Positions 28,956-38,848 of a DNA stretch of 64,000 nucleotides are shown piece by piece; the stretch's first letter is position 1; every line of letters begins with the position of its first letter. The translations under genes and the position numbers were made by a program. The DNA is from Firmicutes bacterium HGW-Firmicutes-9 (GTDB lineage: Bacteria > Bacillota > Clostridia > Christensenellales > CAG-138): positions 504,201 through 568,200 of the forward strand of contig PGZM01000002.1 in assembly GCA_002841395.1 (NCBI GenBank), written 5' to 3'. The notes beneath the pieces were generated by a model that was given only the letters and a program-made list of their open reading frames with translations, did no database searches and had not been told where the DNA came from.

Positions 28956-29045
28956 TGGCGGAGAGTTAGGGATTTGAACCCTAGTTACGGTTCCCCGTAA
29001 ACACGATTTCCAATCGTGCGCCTTCGACCGCTCAGCCAACTCTCC
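28956..29045 (-). tRNA. tRNA-Ser (anticodon GGA), CCA encoded
   Basis: GGAGAGTTGGCTGAGCGGTCGAAGGCGCACGATTGGAAATCGTGTTTACGGGGAACCGTAACTAGGGTTCAAATCCCTAACTCTCCGCCA with long variable arm. Confidence 0.95.
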
Positions 29046-29215
29046 ATAGCGTTTCTCTCGGACGCAATGTGTATCATACACGAATGCGCTCAAATTTGCA
29101 AGTCTTTTTGCGTGTTTGACGGTGCAAAAATTTCATTTTCAGAGACTCGCTTTGCTATAAAACCAATCCTACTCTTCGGAGTATCGTCTTATCGGAATGC
29201 GTGTGTTAGAATGAA

Positions 29216-29953
29216 TTAAATGCACCTTCCGCCGTCGACGCAGAGCACCTGCCCCGTGATAAACGAGGCTTCGTCCGACGAGAGGAATAGTACTGCGGCG
29301 GCAACATCTTCCGGCATACCCGCGCGCAAAAGCGGCGTTTCCTCGCAGATGCCGGATATGATATCCTCTTCAAAACAGCGCGTCATATCGGTCAGCACAA
29401 ACCCGGGTGCCACGCAATTGACGCGGATCCCGCTGGGAGCAACCTCTTTGGCGAGCGACTTCGTGTATCCGATCACCGCCGCTTTGGAGGCGGAATACGC
29501 AACCTCGCAGGAGCCGCCCGTTACTCCCCACATGGAGGAAATATTCACGATCGCCCCCCGCTTTTGCGAGACCATCTCCGGCAAAACGGCGTTGGTGACG
29601 AGGAACATCCCCGTCACATTCGTGTCCATCACGCGATGCCAGTCGGAGAGCGATGTGTCGGTGACGAGTTGCGTCGGCAACGCAATTCCGGCGTTATTAA
29701 CCAGTACGTCGATAAAGCCGAATTGTTCACGTACACGGGAGACAATCTCCCCTGCCTGCGCCTCATTCGCGATATCACCTGCGACGAGCATGACGGAGCA
29801 TCCCGCTTGCGCGAGCTCGTCATACAGCGCGCGCGCCTGCGCTTCGCGTTCACGATAATGAATCGCGACGCGGTGCCCCTCTTTGGCAAACCTGCGCGCA
29901 ATCCCCGCGCCGATGCCGCGCGAGGAACCAGTGACCAATACAGTATGCTTCAT
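29216..29953 (-). CDS. SDR family oxidoreductase (FabG-like)
   Basis: VTGSSRGIGAGIARRFAKEG; NNAG; YSASKAAVIGYTKSLAKE. Confidence 0.92.
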   Translation of the reverse strand: MKHTVLVTGSSRGIGAGIARRFAKEGHRVAIHYREREAQARALYDELAQAGCSVMLVAGDIANEAQAGEIVSRVREQFGFIDVLVNNAGIALPTQLVTDTSLSDWHRVMDTNVTGMFLVTNAVLPEMVSQKRGAIVNISSMWGVTGGSCEVAYSASKAAVIGYTKSLAKEVAPSGIRVNCVAPGFVLTDMTRCFEEDIISGICEETPLLRAGMPEDVAAAVLFLSSDEASFITGQVLCVDGGRCI

Positions 29954-30017
29954 ACGCACATTCTAACAAACACAGCGCGCCAACGCAACGCGGCGCGAAA
30001 GAAAGAATCGGAAAATC

Positions 30018-30854
30018 ATGCATCAACAAACACTCTTTTTAGGTTGTCATCTGAGTAACGCAAAAGGCTATGCGGCCGCGGGTCGCGTCGCGCTTTCTAT
30101 CGGCGCGAACACATTCCAGTTTTTTACGCGCAACCCGCGCGGCGGCGGCGCGAAAGCAATCGATCCCGCAGACGCCGAAGCGCTCAACACGTTATGCTGC
30201 GAAAACAACTTTGGCACGCTTGTCGCGCATGCGCCATATACCCTGAATCCCTGTTCCGCGGACGCGAAAGTGCGGGACTTTGCCTATCGCTGCTTCTCCG
30301 AAGATATCGCGCGGATGGAGGCGTTTCCCAATCAAGTCTATAACTTCCATCCCGGCAGTCACACCGGACAAGGAATCGACGTCGGCATCCGGCTGACCGG
30401 CGAGCTGCTCAACGATGTGCTGCAGCCGGATCAATCGACGACGGTGCTCATCGAGACGATGTCCGGCGGCGGATCGGAGATCGGCGGGCGGTTCGAACAA
30501 GTTGCAGAACTGCTCAGCAGGGTCAACCGGCAGGACAAGATGGGTATTTGCCTCGATACCTGCCATGTGTTTGCGGCAGGGTACGACGTAAAAAACGATT
30601 TCGATGGCGTTCTGACGCAGTTCGACAAAATCGTCGGGTTGCGTTGGCTGCGCGCGCTGCACCTCAACGACAGCCTGTTTGATCTTGGGTGCGGTAAGGA
30701 TCGTCATGCCCGCATCGGCGAAGGATTTATCGGTTTAGAGGCGATGAAGCGAATCGCGCACCATCCCGCATTTGCAGGGCTTCCGATGATTCTCGAGACA
30801 CCGAACGAACCGCCGGAGCACGGCGACGAAATCCGGTTGCTGCGAGAAAACTAG
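30018..30854 (+). CDS. nfo: deoxyribonuclease IV (endonuclease IV family)
   Basis: NFHPGSHTGQG; CLDTCHVFAAGYD; LHLNDS; RHARIGEGFIG motifs. Confidence 0.93.
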   Translation: MHQQTLFLGCHLSNAKGYAAAGRVALSIGANTFQFFTRNPRGGGAKAIDPADAEALNTLCCENNFGTLVAHAPYTLNPCSADAKVRDFAYRCFSEDIARMEAFPNQVYNFHPGSHTGQGIDVGIRLTGELLNDVLQPDQSTTVLIETMSGGGSEIGGRFEQVAELLSRVNRQDKMGICLDTCHVFAAGYDVKNDFDGVLTQFDKIVGLRWLRALHLNDSLFDLGCGKDRHARIGEGFIGLEAMKRIAHHPAFAGLPMILETPNEPPEHGDEIRLLREN

Positions 30855-31061
30855 GTTTCAAACACATTTTTAAGTAAAATATTCAGAAAAATACCCCGCG
30901 CCTGCACGCATAGAATTGCTCACGGCGCGGGATTGTATTATAATGACAGCGATACATTTCACAGAAAAACCCGATCCATACCGTTTTCTTATCACATCTG
31001 CATTCTATGTTTATGATTGTTTTCGTTCGCCATATTCCTGCAACCGAAAGGAGCATACCGT

Positions 31062-33551
31062 ATGGAAGCCGTCGCAAAATCCGGCGTCAAGGAGCCGCAC
31101 AATCTTTCGCCGCGTATTCAATGGCTGAGGGATTACTATTTTCGAGGCGATGACCGCACCTGGAACAACGAGTTCGCGGCCTTTTCGACAGGCACGCCCT
31201 GGGACGAGGTGTTTGACGAAACGACTTTCTTAATCGTCCCGGAGGTATACTCGTTTCTATCGACCTTCCGGAAGTCCTTCCAGATGGCTGCCCGCACGGT
31301 AGAGCCGCCGAAGGGTTTCTTTTCACTTTCCTTGCCGGAACGGCGCGCGTGGATCATCAAAGAAATTATCGTCAACCGTTTGCCGCAGGAGATTCTGCCC
31401 GGTGACTTGATCGCAGGCGGACGCTTCAACGTCATGGCATCGCGCTGCTGGAGCAAAAACGAGGCGAAAGAGCGCAACGAACGCATGCTGGGCAAGGACG
31501 GCATTCGAAAGGCGACATTCGCGTTTCAGGATCGCGGTTACGGTAACTGCGGCGCAACAAGCGGGCACCTCATCCCCGACTATCCTCGCGTGCTGCGCGA
31601 AGGCTTCACGGGTATCAAGACAGATCTGATGCAGCGATACAACGCGCTCTCGCCTGCCGAACAATCCGGTCAAAAAGGCGGGCAGCTGCGCGGTATGCTG
31701 CTCAGTTGTGATATGCCGATGGAACTTGCGGAGAAATACGCGGAGCTTTGTGGTTCTCTTGCTAAAGGAGAAACGGACGCTGCGCGCAAGCAGGAACTGC
31801 TCGCTATGCGGGATGTCCTCCAGCGCGTACCGAAAGAACCCGCGCAAAACTTCTATGAAGCACTCCAATCGCTGTGGTTGACGCACATGCTCGTGCTCAC
31901 GGATGAAAACTATCCCGGCGCCGGCGTATCGTTTGGCAGAATCGATCAGTATCTGCTGCCTTATTGGGAGCAGTCGATGCGCGAGGGCATGGATCGCGAA
32001 TTCGGCAAGGAGCTGTTAAAATGCTTCTGGATGCACTGCAACTACGCCTATGACGCGATGATTCAAACGGGCAATCAAGGCATTACGGCAGGGTACGGCC
32101 AGCTTTTCAACCTCTCCGGCCTTGGCAAGAACGGCGCGGACATGACGAACGATCTGACCTGGGTGTTCCTCGAGGTCATCGATGAGATGAGTCCGATCCT
32201 CGAACCCAAGCCGAACGTACGCCTGCATAAAAACACACCCGACAAACTTCTGGACAAGGTCGTCGACATGATCTCCACGAGTCAAGGTGCGCCGTTTTTA
32301 CTCAACTTCGACGAACGCTCAATGGCGGGTATGATTGAGGAAGCCAAGCGCGCGCAAGTCGAACACCTGATCAACGAGGACAATGTGTTTGACTATGCGT
32401 CCGTCGGTTGCCTTGAGAACACCATGTGCGGCAACGACCGCTCCGCAACCGTCGACTGCAACCCGAATCTTGTCAAAGCAGTCGAACTCACGTTGGGCGA
32501 CGGGCAGGATTTGATCGTCTATACGGACGCGCTCTGGGGCAATCCATATCCAGTCGAAACCGACGCGCCAAAGACAGGCGACCCGCGACAATTTACAGAT
32601 TTTGAGACATTCTATGCGGCGTTCTTGGTACAGTTGAATTTCGTCATGGATCGCATGGCGCGGCTCTATGAACGCTCGACCGAACTGCGCGCAGAGTATG
32701 CGCCGACGCCGTATCTCAGTTGCCTTGTGCGTGGCTGCGCCGAGAGCGGCAAGGACTGCACACAGGGCGGCGCGGAGCTGTCATTTGTTACAGTAGAAGG
32801 CGTTACCTTTGCGACGACGGTTGACTCGCTGCTCGCAATCCGTTATCTTGTCTATGACAAGCAGCTCTGCACGATGGATACGCTCATCCGCGCGCTGCAA
32901 GCCAACTGGGAAGGCTATGAGATTCTCCAGGCGCAGGCGAAGAATCGCGCGCCGAAGTATGGCAGAGACGACGACGCAGCGGATGCGCTCGCGCTCCGGC
33001 TCATGCGTGACTGGTCGGACATCGTATGGGGCTATCGCACCAAGAGTACCAACGCACAATTCCGTCCCGGCATGCTCAGCTGGAACTATTGGATCGGAAG
33101 CGGATTCATCCTCCCGGCAACGGCGGACGGACGCGCGCGCGGACAGTTCCTCAGCAACGCCATCTGTCCCGTCAACGGCGCGGACACAAATGGTCCCACA
33201 GGCAACGCAAACTCCGTCGGCAAAGCGCTCGGCGGCACGGACGCGTTTGGCAACATCGTCAACCTCCTGCCCAACGGCGCAAGCCACACGATTACCCTTT
33301 CTCCCTCGTTGATGCGCGATCACGAGCGTCGCGAGAAGCTCAAAGCGTTCCTGCGCGGCTATACGCAAAACGGCGGCACCGCACTGCAGATCAATATCCT
33401 CGATGCAGAAACGCTCAAGGACGCGCAGAAGCATCCGGAGAATTACAAAAACCTGCTCGTACGCATCACGGGATACAACGCGTATTTCACGAGCATCGGC
33501 AGAGAGCTGCAGAATGAGATAATCGCAAGAGAAAGCCACAATCGCTATTGA
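31062..33551 (+). CDS. glycyl radical enzyme (PFL family), substrate unknown
   Basis: thiyl-radical region DYASVGCLENTMCGND and C-terminal glycyl loop LVRITGYNAYFTSIGRELQNEIIAR; adjacent activating enzyme. Confidence 0.93.
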   Translation: MEAVAKSGVKEPHNLSPRIQWLRDYYFRGDDRTWNNEFAAFSTGTPWDEVFDETTFLIVPEVYSFLSTFRKSFQMAARTVEPPKGFFSLSLPERRAWIIKEIIVNRLPQEILPGDLIAGGRFNVMASRCWSKNEAKERNERMLGKDGIRKATFAFQDRGYGNCGATSGHLIPDYPRVLREGFTGIKTDLMQRYNALSPAEQSGQKGGQLRGMLLSCDMPMELAEKYAELCGSLAKGETDAARKQELLAMRDVLQRVPKEPAQNFYEALQSLWLTHMLVLTDENYPGAGVSFGRIDQYLLPYWEQSMREGMDREFGKELLKCFWMHCNYAYDAMIQTGNQGITAGYGQLFNLSGLGKNGADMTNDLTWVFLEVIDEMSPILEPKPNVRLHKNTPDKLLDKVVDMISTSQGAPFLLNFDERSMAGMIEEAKRAQVEHLINEDNVFDYASVGCLENTMCGNDRSATVDCNPNLVKAVELTLGDGQDLIVYTDALWGNPYPVETDAPKTGDPRQFTDFETFYAAFLVQLNFVMDRMARLYERSTELRAEYAPTPYLSCLVRGCAESGKDCTQGGAELSFVTVEGVTFATTVDSLLAIRYLVYDKQLCTMDTLIRALQANWEGYEILQAQAKNRAPKYGRDDDAADALALRLMRDWSDIVWGYRTKSTNAQFRPGMLSWNYWIGSGFILPATADGRARGQFLSNAICPVNGADTNGPTGNANSVGKALGGTDAFGNIVNLLPNGASHTITLSPSLMRDHERREKLKAFLRGYTQNGGTALQINILDAETLKDAQKHPENYKNLLVRITGYNAYFTSIGRELQNEIIARESHNRY

Positions 33552-33603
33552 TCTCCTACAGTAAACAATAAATTCGCAATAGAAGGACACGACCGGTAAC
33601 TAT

Positions 33604-34536
33604 ATGACAAAAATCCGCTACCTCGATATTCAACGTATGTCCAGTGAGGACGGTCCCGGCCTCCGCACAACGATTTTTCTCAAGGGTTGCTCCCTGGCAT
33701 GCGCCTGGTGCCACAACCCAGAAAGCATCGCAAAAAAGTTTCAGGTGCATTGGATCTCCGCGCGCTGCATCAACTGCGGCAGCTGCGATGATGTCTGCCC
33801 CAACGGCGCACTCACACGCGACGAGAGCGGCGTACACATCGACCGTAGACTCTGCACGGGCTGCTGCACCTGCGTCTCCGCATGCCCGACGCTCGCGCTG
33901 GAATGCAAGGGCATCGACGCCGAGCCGGAAGAACTCTGCCGTGAGCTGGTCAAAGATCGCGCGTACTTTGGCAGAGACGGCGGCGTTACGTTATCCGGCG
34001 GAGAAGCGCTATTGCAGGACGGCACAGTGGAACTGTTGCGTCTTCTCAAACAGGAAGGCATCCAGACCGCAGTTGACACTTGCGGCATGGTGTTTACGGA
34101 GCAGTTGCAAGCCGCTCTGCCATATACGGACATCCTGCTCTACGATCTCAAACTCATGAACGACGCGGAACATTTGCGTTGGACGGGACGCGGAAATGCG
34201 ATGATTCTGCGCAACCTCGGCGTCGCGGCACTCTGGGCAAAGGGAAGCGGCAGGCTCTGGATTCGCACGCCGATCATACCCGGCGCTACTGATTCTGTGG
34301 AAAACATCCGCGCCATCGGCAACCGCATCAACGCCATCGGTGGCGCGGAACGATGGGAACTCTGCGCATTCAACAACCTTTGCACGGATAAATACAAGCG
34401 TTTGGACATCGACTGGGCGTTTCAAGATGCTCCCCTGATTACGAAAAAACACATGGATGATCTGCTGGAGGTTGCAAAGAGCACCAACGCGTGCGACGAT
34501 ATCCGCGCAAGCGGCGCGCTGGCGGCGGAAGATTGA
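33604..34536 (+). CDS. glycyl-radical enzyme activating protein (radical SAM, with two ferredoxin-type 4Fe-4S clusters)
   Basis: KGCSLACAWCHNPES CxxxCxxC; CINCGSCDDVCPNGA; CTGCCTCVSACPTLA. Confidence 0.94.
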   Translation: MTKIRYLDIQRMSSEDGPGLRTTIFLKGCSLACAWCHNPESIAKKFQVHWISARCINCGSCDDVCPNGALTRDESGVHIDRRLCTGCCTCVSACPTLALECKGIDAEPEELCRELVKDRAYFGRDGGVTLSGGEALLQDGTVELLRLLKQEGIQTAVDTCGMVFTEQLQAALPYTDILLYDLKLMNDAEHLRWTGRGNAMILRNLGVAALWAKGSGRLWIRTPIIPGATDSVENIRAIGNRINAIGGAERWELCAFNNLCTDKYKRLDIDWAFQDAPLITKKHMDDLLEVAKSTNACDDIRASGALAAED

Positions 34537-34589
34537 TCTTGTATAATACGACATGAACGGACGGACGAGTTTGATCGGAGGATTACGCG

Positions 34590-35414
34590 ATGAAATCTCC
34601 TTTTGTTGACCGAATCGACGAAAAAGCCATCGAGATGATGGACTGTGACAGCAAGGTCGGCGTGCTTGCGACGCAGGACGAGAGCGGATACCCGCATCTT
34701 TCGTTCATCTCGTCGATTCAGGCGCTGAACGAGAGCGTGTTGACGTTCGGTCAGTTTTCGGCGGGCTTGAGTAAGCGGTTTATCGCGGATCGTCCGCGCG
34801 TCGGGTTTCTTGTGCTGAGTGCAGACAAACGCTATCTTTCCGGCAGAGCGGTATACACGCACAGCGCGAACACCGGCAAGGAGTTTGATCTGTATAATAA
34901 CAAGCCGCTCTTTCGATATAACTCCTACATGGGGTTTTATCGCATCTTCTATCTCAATCTGGAACAAATCAGCGGCATTCGTCCGCTGCCGATGGGCGCA
35001 ATCGTCCTCGGCGCGATCTTGTCGCGCGTAAAAGCATTCTTCGTTAAAAAGAGCGAAAACAATGCGTTGCCTTTGATCGGTCAGCAGCTGTTTTCGCAAC
35101 TCGATTCTCTCAAATTCCTGTGCTATTACGATGATAAAGGCGATGCACGGCTCTTTCCGGTCGTGCAAGCGACGAGCGCAGGCTCTGATCGAATCGCGCT
35201 GAGCGGTGTTCCTTTTGGCGGCGTACTGAAACAGATACCTGACAATGCGAAAGTATCGATTCTTTGTTTGAATCTGAAAATGGAAAGCGTGCTCGTCAAA
35301 GGTCGCTTCTCAAAGGGGATTCTCGAGATCGAGCGTGTGTATAACTCCATGCCGCCGAAGATGGAGTATGTCTATCCGCGCAGCGAGACGATCAGCCCCG
35401 TTCGCTCCTTCTGA
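34590..35414 (+). CDS. pyridoxamine 5'-phosphate oxidase family protein
   Basis: flavin-binding split-barrel style VGVLATQDESGYPHLSFISSIQALNESVLTFGQF. Confidence 0.7.
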   Translation: MKSPFVDRIDEKAIEMMDCDSKVGVLATQDESGYPHLSFISSIQALNESVLTFGQFSAGLSKRFIADRPRVGFLVLSADKRYLSGRAVYTHSANTGKEFDLYNNKPLFRYNSYMGFYRIFYLNLEQISGIRPLPMGAIVLGAILSRVKAFFVKKSENNALPLIGQQLFSQLDSLKFLCYYDDKGDARLFPVVQATSAGSDRIALSGVPFGGVLKQIPDNAKVSILCLNLKMESVLVKGRFSKGILEIERVYNSMPPKMEYVYPRSETISPVRSF

Positions 35415-35476
35415 CAACACCAAAACGCAAAAGCGGAGGAATCATCCTCCGCTTTTCTTGCGCCCGTTATGCGGCG

Positions 35477-35803
35477 TTAACTGTTCTGTTGCAAATACCT
35501 TGCAATCGTGTAAAGAAACTCTTTGTTGCCCGGCGGATAACTGCCGCGGTTGATGAAAAGCTGATCGAGCCGTTTCTGATTTCCAAAGTTCCAGATCGCC
35601 TTGATCTCTTCGCGTACATTCCGCTCAATGCGTGCGGGTTTGGTGCCGCAACGCTCTGCAACTTTTGGATAGAGTACGCGCGTCGTACTGGTCACTTGCT
35701 CTTCCTGCATGATGAGTTCAAGCGTCATCGCCATCTGCACATAGCCCAAGCGTCCTGTCGGCGCGCCGAGTCGGAGTAATTCCTGATCGATTTTTGACCT
35801 CAC
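35477..35803 (-). CDS. stand-alone Spo0A C-terminal (sporulation initiation factor) DNA-binding domain protein
   Basis: LLRLGAPTGRLGYVQMAMTLELIMQEEQVTSTTRVLYPKVAERCGTKPARIERNVREEIKAIWNFGNQKRLDQLF matches Spo0A-C pattern; GTG start with GGGAGGA RBS; no receiver domain. Confidence 0.8.
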   Translation of the reverse strand: MRSKIDQELLRLGAPTGRLGYVQMAMTLELIMQEEQVTSTTRVLYPKVAERCGTKPARIERNVREEIKAIWNFGNQKRLDQLFINRGSYPPGNKEFLYTIARYLQQNS

Positions 35804-36159
35804 CTGTCTGTCCTCCCAGTCTTTTTTACACCCATAAACAGACATTAATCTACAAAATAACAAATTACAATGGTTCCGCTATTCTTCGAGATTAATCGAC
35901 TTTTTTCGCGTTTTTTCGACTTTTCTGTATATACAACAATAACAGACTTCCGATCGATATCCAATCAAAAATATATCGTTTTTATCCTGTCGTTTCCTGT
36001 ATGAGCCAACGAATCACGATTGTATTGAAAATGTGTATCACAAGGCCGATACGCAACGTTACAGCATGAAGCCGTCGATTGCGAAAGCGCAAGTATGCGT
36101 GTTACAATAAATCATATCCACTTTTCACAATCTAAAATAATAGTTGGAGGCGCGAAACC

Positions 36160-37365
36160 ATGCTTTGGACACTGAAAAAAATCTGGTACCGCGTATTTCA
36201 GTTTGTACTGACGAGCGGCATGTACCTCATGCCCTGGCGCCAGCCGGAGCTGCTCTCTGGCCCGGGCAGTATTAAAAAACTGCCCGCTCTGATCAAGAGC
36301 AAGGGCATCAAGAACGTTCTGATCGTGACGGACTCCGTACTGCGCAAGCTGGGACTGCTAGATTCCTTCTTTGCTGCCTGCGATGCGGAAGGACTCAAGG
36401 GCATTGTCTACGATGGCGTTGAGCCGAATCCGTCGATTGAGAACATCGAGGCCGCACGCAAGCTCTATCTGGACAACAACTGTGATGGCATCGTCGCGTT
36501 CGGCGGCGGCTCCGCGATGGACTGCGCAAAAGCCGCAGGTGCCCGTGTGGTGAAGCCCCGCCAGAGCGTTGAACAGATGGGCGGTACGCTCCGCGTGCTC
36601 AAGCGTCTTCCGCTGCTGTTTGCCGTACCGACAACCGCCGGCACCGGCTCGGAAACGACCATCGCAGCGGTTGTAACCGACCGCGCAACGCATCACAAAT
36701 ACGCGATTCAAGATCTCGCGCTGATTCCGCGTTATGCGGTGCTCGACCCCGAACTCACCGTTGGCTTGCCGCCGCACATCACAAGCACGACCGGCATGGA
36801 TGCGCTGACACACGCCGTGGAAGCATACACGAATCTTTTCGCGCCGAAATCGACGGACAAACTCGCCGTTGAGGCTGTGAAACTCATCTTCGAGAATCTG
36901 GAGAAGGTTTACAAAGACGGCTCCGATATTACCGCGCGTTACAACATGCAGCTTGCGGCATATTACGCTGGCGCGGCCTTTACGCGCGCGTGCGTTGGTT
37001 ATGTCCACGGGGTAGCGCACACGCTGGGCGGTCTCTACGGAACGCCGCACGGGTTAGCGAACGCGGTTATTCTGCCATATGTGATGGAAGAGTTCGGCCC
37101 TGCCGTTTATTATAAACTTGCAAGACTTGCCGAGGCCGTAGGAATCAACGGCAAAGACGACGAAGAAAAAGCAAAAGCATTTATTCGCGAAATCCGTCGT
37201 TTGAACGCGGACATGCGCATACAGGACAAATTTGACTTCATTCAGGATCAAGACATCCCGCAGATGATCCGCTGGGCAATGAAGGAAGCCAACCCGATCT
37301 ATCCCGTGCCTGTGCTTTGGCATGAGCCGGAATTCCGCGCGCTGATTGAGCGGCTCCGCGGTTGA
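36160..37365 (+). CDS. iron-containing alcohol dehydrogenase
   Basis: AFGGGSAMDCAKAAGA; PTTAGTGSETT; GMDALTHAVEAY; HGVAHTLGGLYGTPHGLANAVILP. Confidence 0.95.
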   Translation: MLWTLKKIWYRVFQFVLTSGMYLMPWRQPELLSGPGSIKKLPALIKSKGIKNVLIVTDSVLRKLGLLDSFFAACDAEGLKGIVYDGVEPNPSIENIEAARKLYLDNNCDGIVAFGGGSAMDCAKAAGARVVKPRQSVEQMGGTLRVLKRLPLLFAVPTTAGTGSETTIAAVVTDRATHHKYAIQDLALIPRYAVLDPELTVGLPPHITSTTGMDALTHAVEAYTNLFAPKSTDKLAVEAVKLIFENLEKVYKDGSDITARYNMQLAAYYAGAAFTRACVGYVHGVAHTLGGLYGTPHGLANAVILPYVMEEFGPAVYYKLARLAEAVGINGKDDEEKAKAFIREIRRLNADMRIQDKFDFIQDQDIPQMIRWAMKEANPIYPVPVLWHEPEFRALIERLRG

Positions 37366-37366
37366 T

Positions 37367-38086
37367 ATGAACAGCGGCCGGTACACGCGCCAGATCCTTC
37401 TTCCGGAGATCGGCGATATAGGCCAGGCAAAATTAGCCGCGGCAAGCGTATTCGTCGTCGGCTGCGGCGGCTTGGGCTCCACGCTGCTGTATGATCTTTG
37501 CGGCATGGGTGTCGGTAGAATCGGATTTTGCGACGGTGATATCGTTTCGCTCAATAATCTGAACCGACAGTTTCTGCACACGCCTGCCGATATCGGCAAA
37601 AACAAAGCACAATCGGCCTATGAGAAGTTGCAGGCTTTCGCACCGGAACTGATGTTGGAACCGCACGATACACTCCTGACAGATGACAACGCGATTACGC
37701 TGGTCTCCAGTTACGATCTCGTGCTGCTCGCGGTGGATTCTATCCCGGTGCGTTTGATCGCAAACCGCGCATGCGTCTCAATGCACAAGCCACTTGTCGA
37801 TGCCGGTATCCACGGGCTCAACGGCTCCGTCTACACCTATCGACCCGATCAGACGTCGTGCCTTTCGTGTTTCTATCCGGAAACAAGTAAAGCAAGCGCG
37901 ATAGAGATCCCTAGTTTTGCGCCGATCGTCTCCGCGATCGCATCGCTGGAAGCACAGTGCGCGGCAAACATCCTGCTCGGGTTGCCAAACCCCACGGACG
38001 GCAGAATGCTGCTCTTCGACGGGTCGACTATGACTACGGAGTTCGTTTCCATCGCAAAGAGCCCCAACTGCCCGGTCTGTTCGTAA
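37367..38086 (+). CDS. ThiF/MoeB/HesA family adenylyltransferase
   Basis: RYTRQILLPEIGDIGQAKL; VVGCGGLGSTLLYDLCGMGVGRIGFCDGDIVSLNNLNRQFLH. Confidence 0.92.
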   Translation: MNSGRYTRQILLPEIGDIGQAKLAAASVFVVGCGGLGSTLLYDLCGMGVGRIGFCDGDIVSLNNLNRQFLHTPADIGKNKAQSAYEKLQAFAPELMLEPHDTLLTDDNAITLVSSYDLVLLAVDSIPVRLIANRACVSMHKPLVDAGIHGLNGSVYTYRPDQTSCLSCFYPETSKASAIEIPSFAPIVSAIASLEAQCAANILLGLPNPTDGRMLLFDGSTMTTEFVSIAKSPNCPVCS

Positions 38087-38101
38087 AACCTACAAACAAA
38101 C

Positions 38102-38129
38102 AAGCACGCGGAAATCACTCCGCGTGCTT
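38102..38129. terminator. bidirectional Rho-independent terminator
   Basis: AAGCACGCGG...CCGCGTGCTT followed by TTCTTTT. Confidence 0.75.
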
Positions 38130-38143
38130 TTCTTTTGAGTTTT

Positions 38144-38734
38144 TTAGAATCTGAGAATCGGAGCTTTAAATAGATTCAACAAAATCGCCGTCAAGCCTGC
38201 TAAGGGAATGTAGATGACCATGGCCAGCATCATTAACAGTTCATAGAATACATTGCTGCGCGGGTCGGGCTTCCCGCGAAACCGCAGCAGAAACGAGCCG
38301 GACGGGATACCGACTGCGTTCCCCATCATGATCATGCGAGTAACCGCAAGAATGCCGTATGCGCCTGTTTCACCATATTCCGCAACAATCTTGTCCCAGC
38401 TTTCGCGGGAAGGTTTTCCCCGATTGTCCGCATAATGCTGCGCAAACAATACACCGGAGAGTTCCTTCTGCGGCACGTCCGTAAAGCTGCCGCCAAGCAT
38501 GGCGCGGATCTCTTCCGCTGAGAATCCCTCTTCCAACGCAACCCGCGTGTGATAATAGGAGCACATCGCGCAGCCGTTGACTTCCGTCACGGCAAGCATG
38601 ATACGCTCTAAGAATGCTTTATTCATCTTCCCCGCCGCCTTCGCGCGCCGCAGCAGCGGAATCGAACGAAATGCGAGCGTCATGATTTGATAGAGTTCAA
38701 ATACGGAAAAAAGTTTCTTACCGGATGACTGCAT
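38144..38734 (-). CDS. carboxymuconolactone decarboxylase (AhpD-like) family protein
   Basis: ERIMLAVTEVNGCAMCSYYHTRVALEEGFSAEEIRAML CxxC...H motif. Confidence 0.85.
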   Translation of the reverse strand: MQSSGKKLFSVFELYQIMTLAFRSIPLLRRAKAAGKMNKAFLERIMLAVTEVNGCAMCSYYHTRVALEEGFSAEEIRAMLGGSFTDVPQKELSGVLFAQHYADNRGKPSRESWDKIVAEYGETGAYGILAVTRMIMMGNAVGIPSGSFLLRFRGKPDPRSNVFYELLMMLAMVIYIPLAGLTAILLNLFKAPILRF

Positions 38735-38848
38735 GGATTCTCCTCTGCTGCCGAATCACTCGGCCGCTTGTTCTATCTTAAACCGATCCAGATAAAATCG
38801 CAACGAAAAACGCCCGCCGGTAGGCGGGCGTATTGCGTCAGCGTATCT

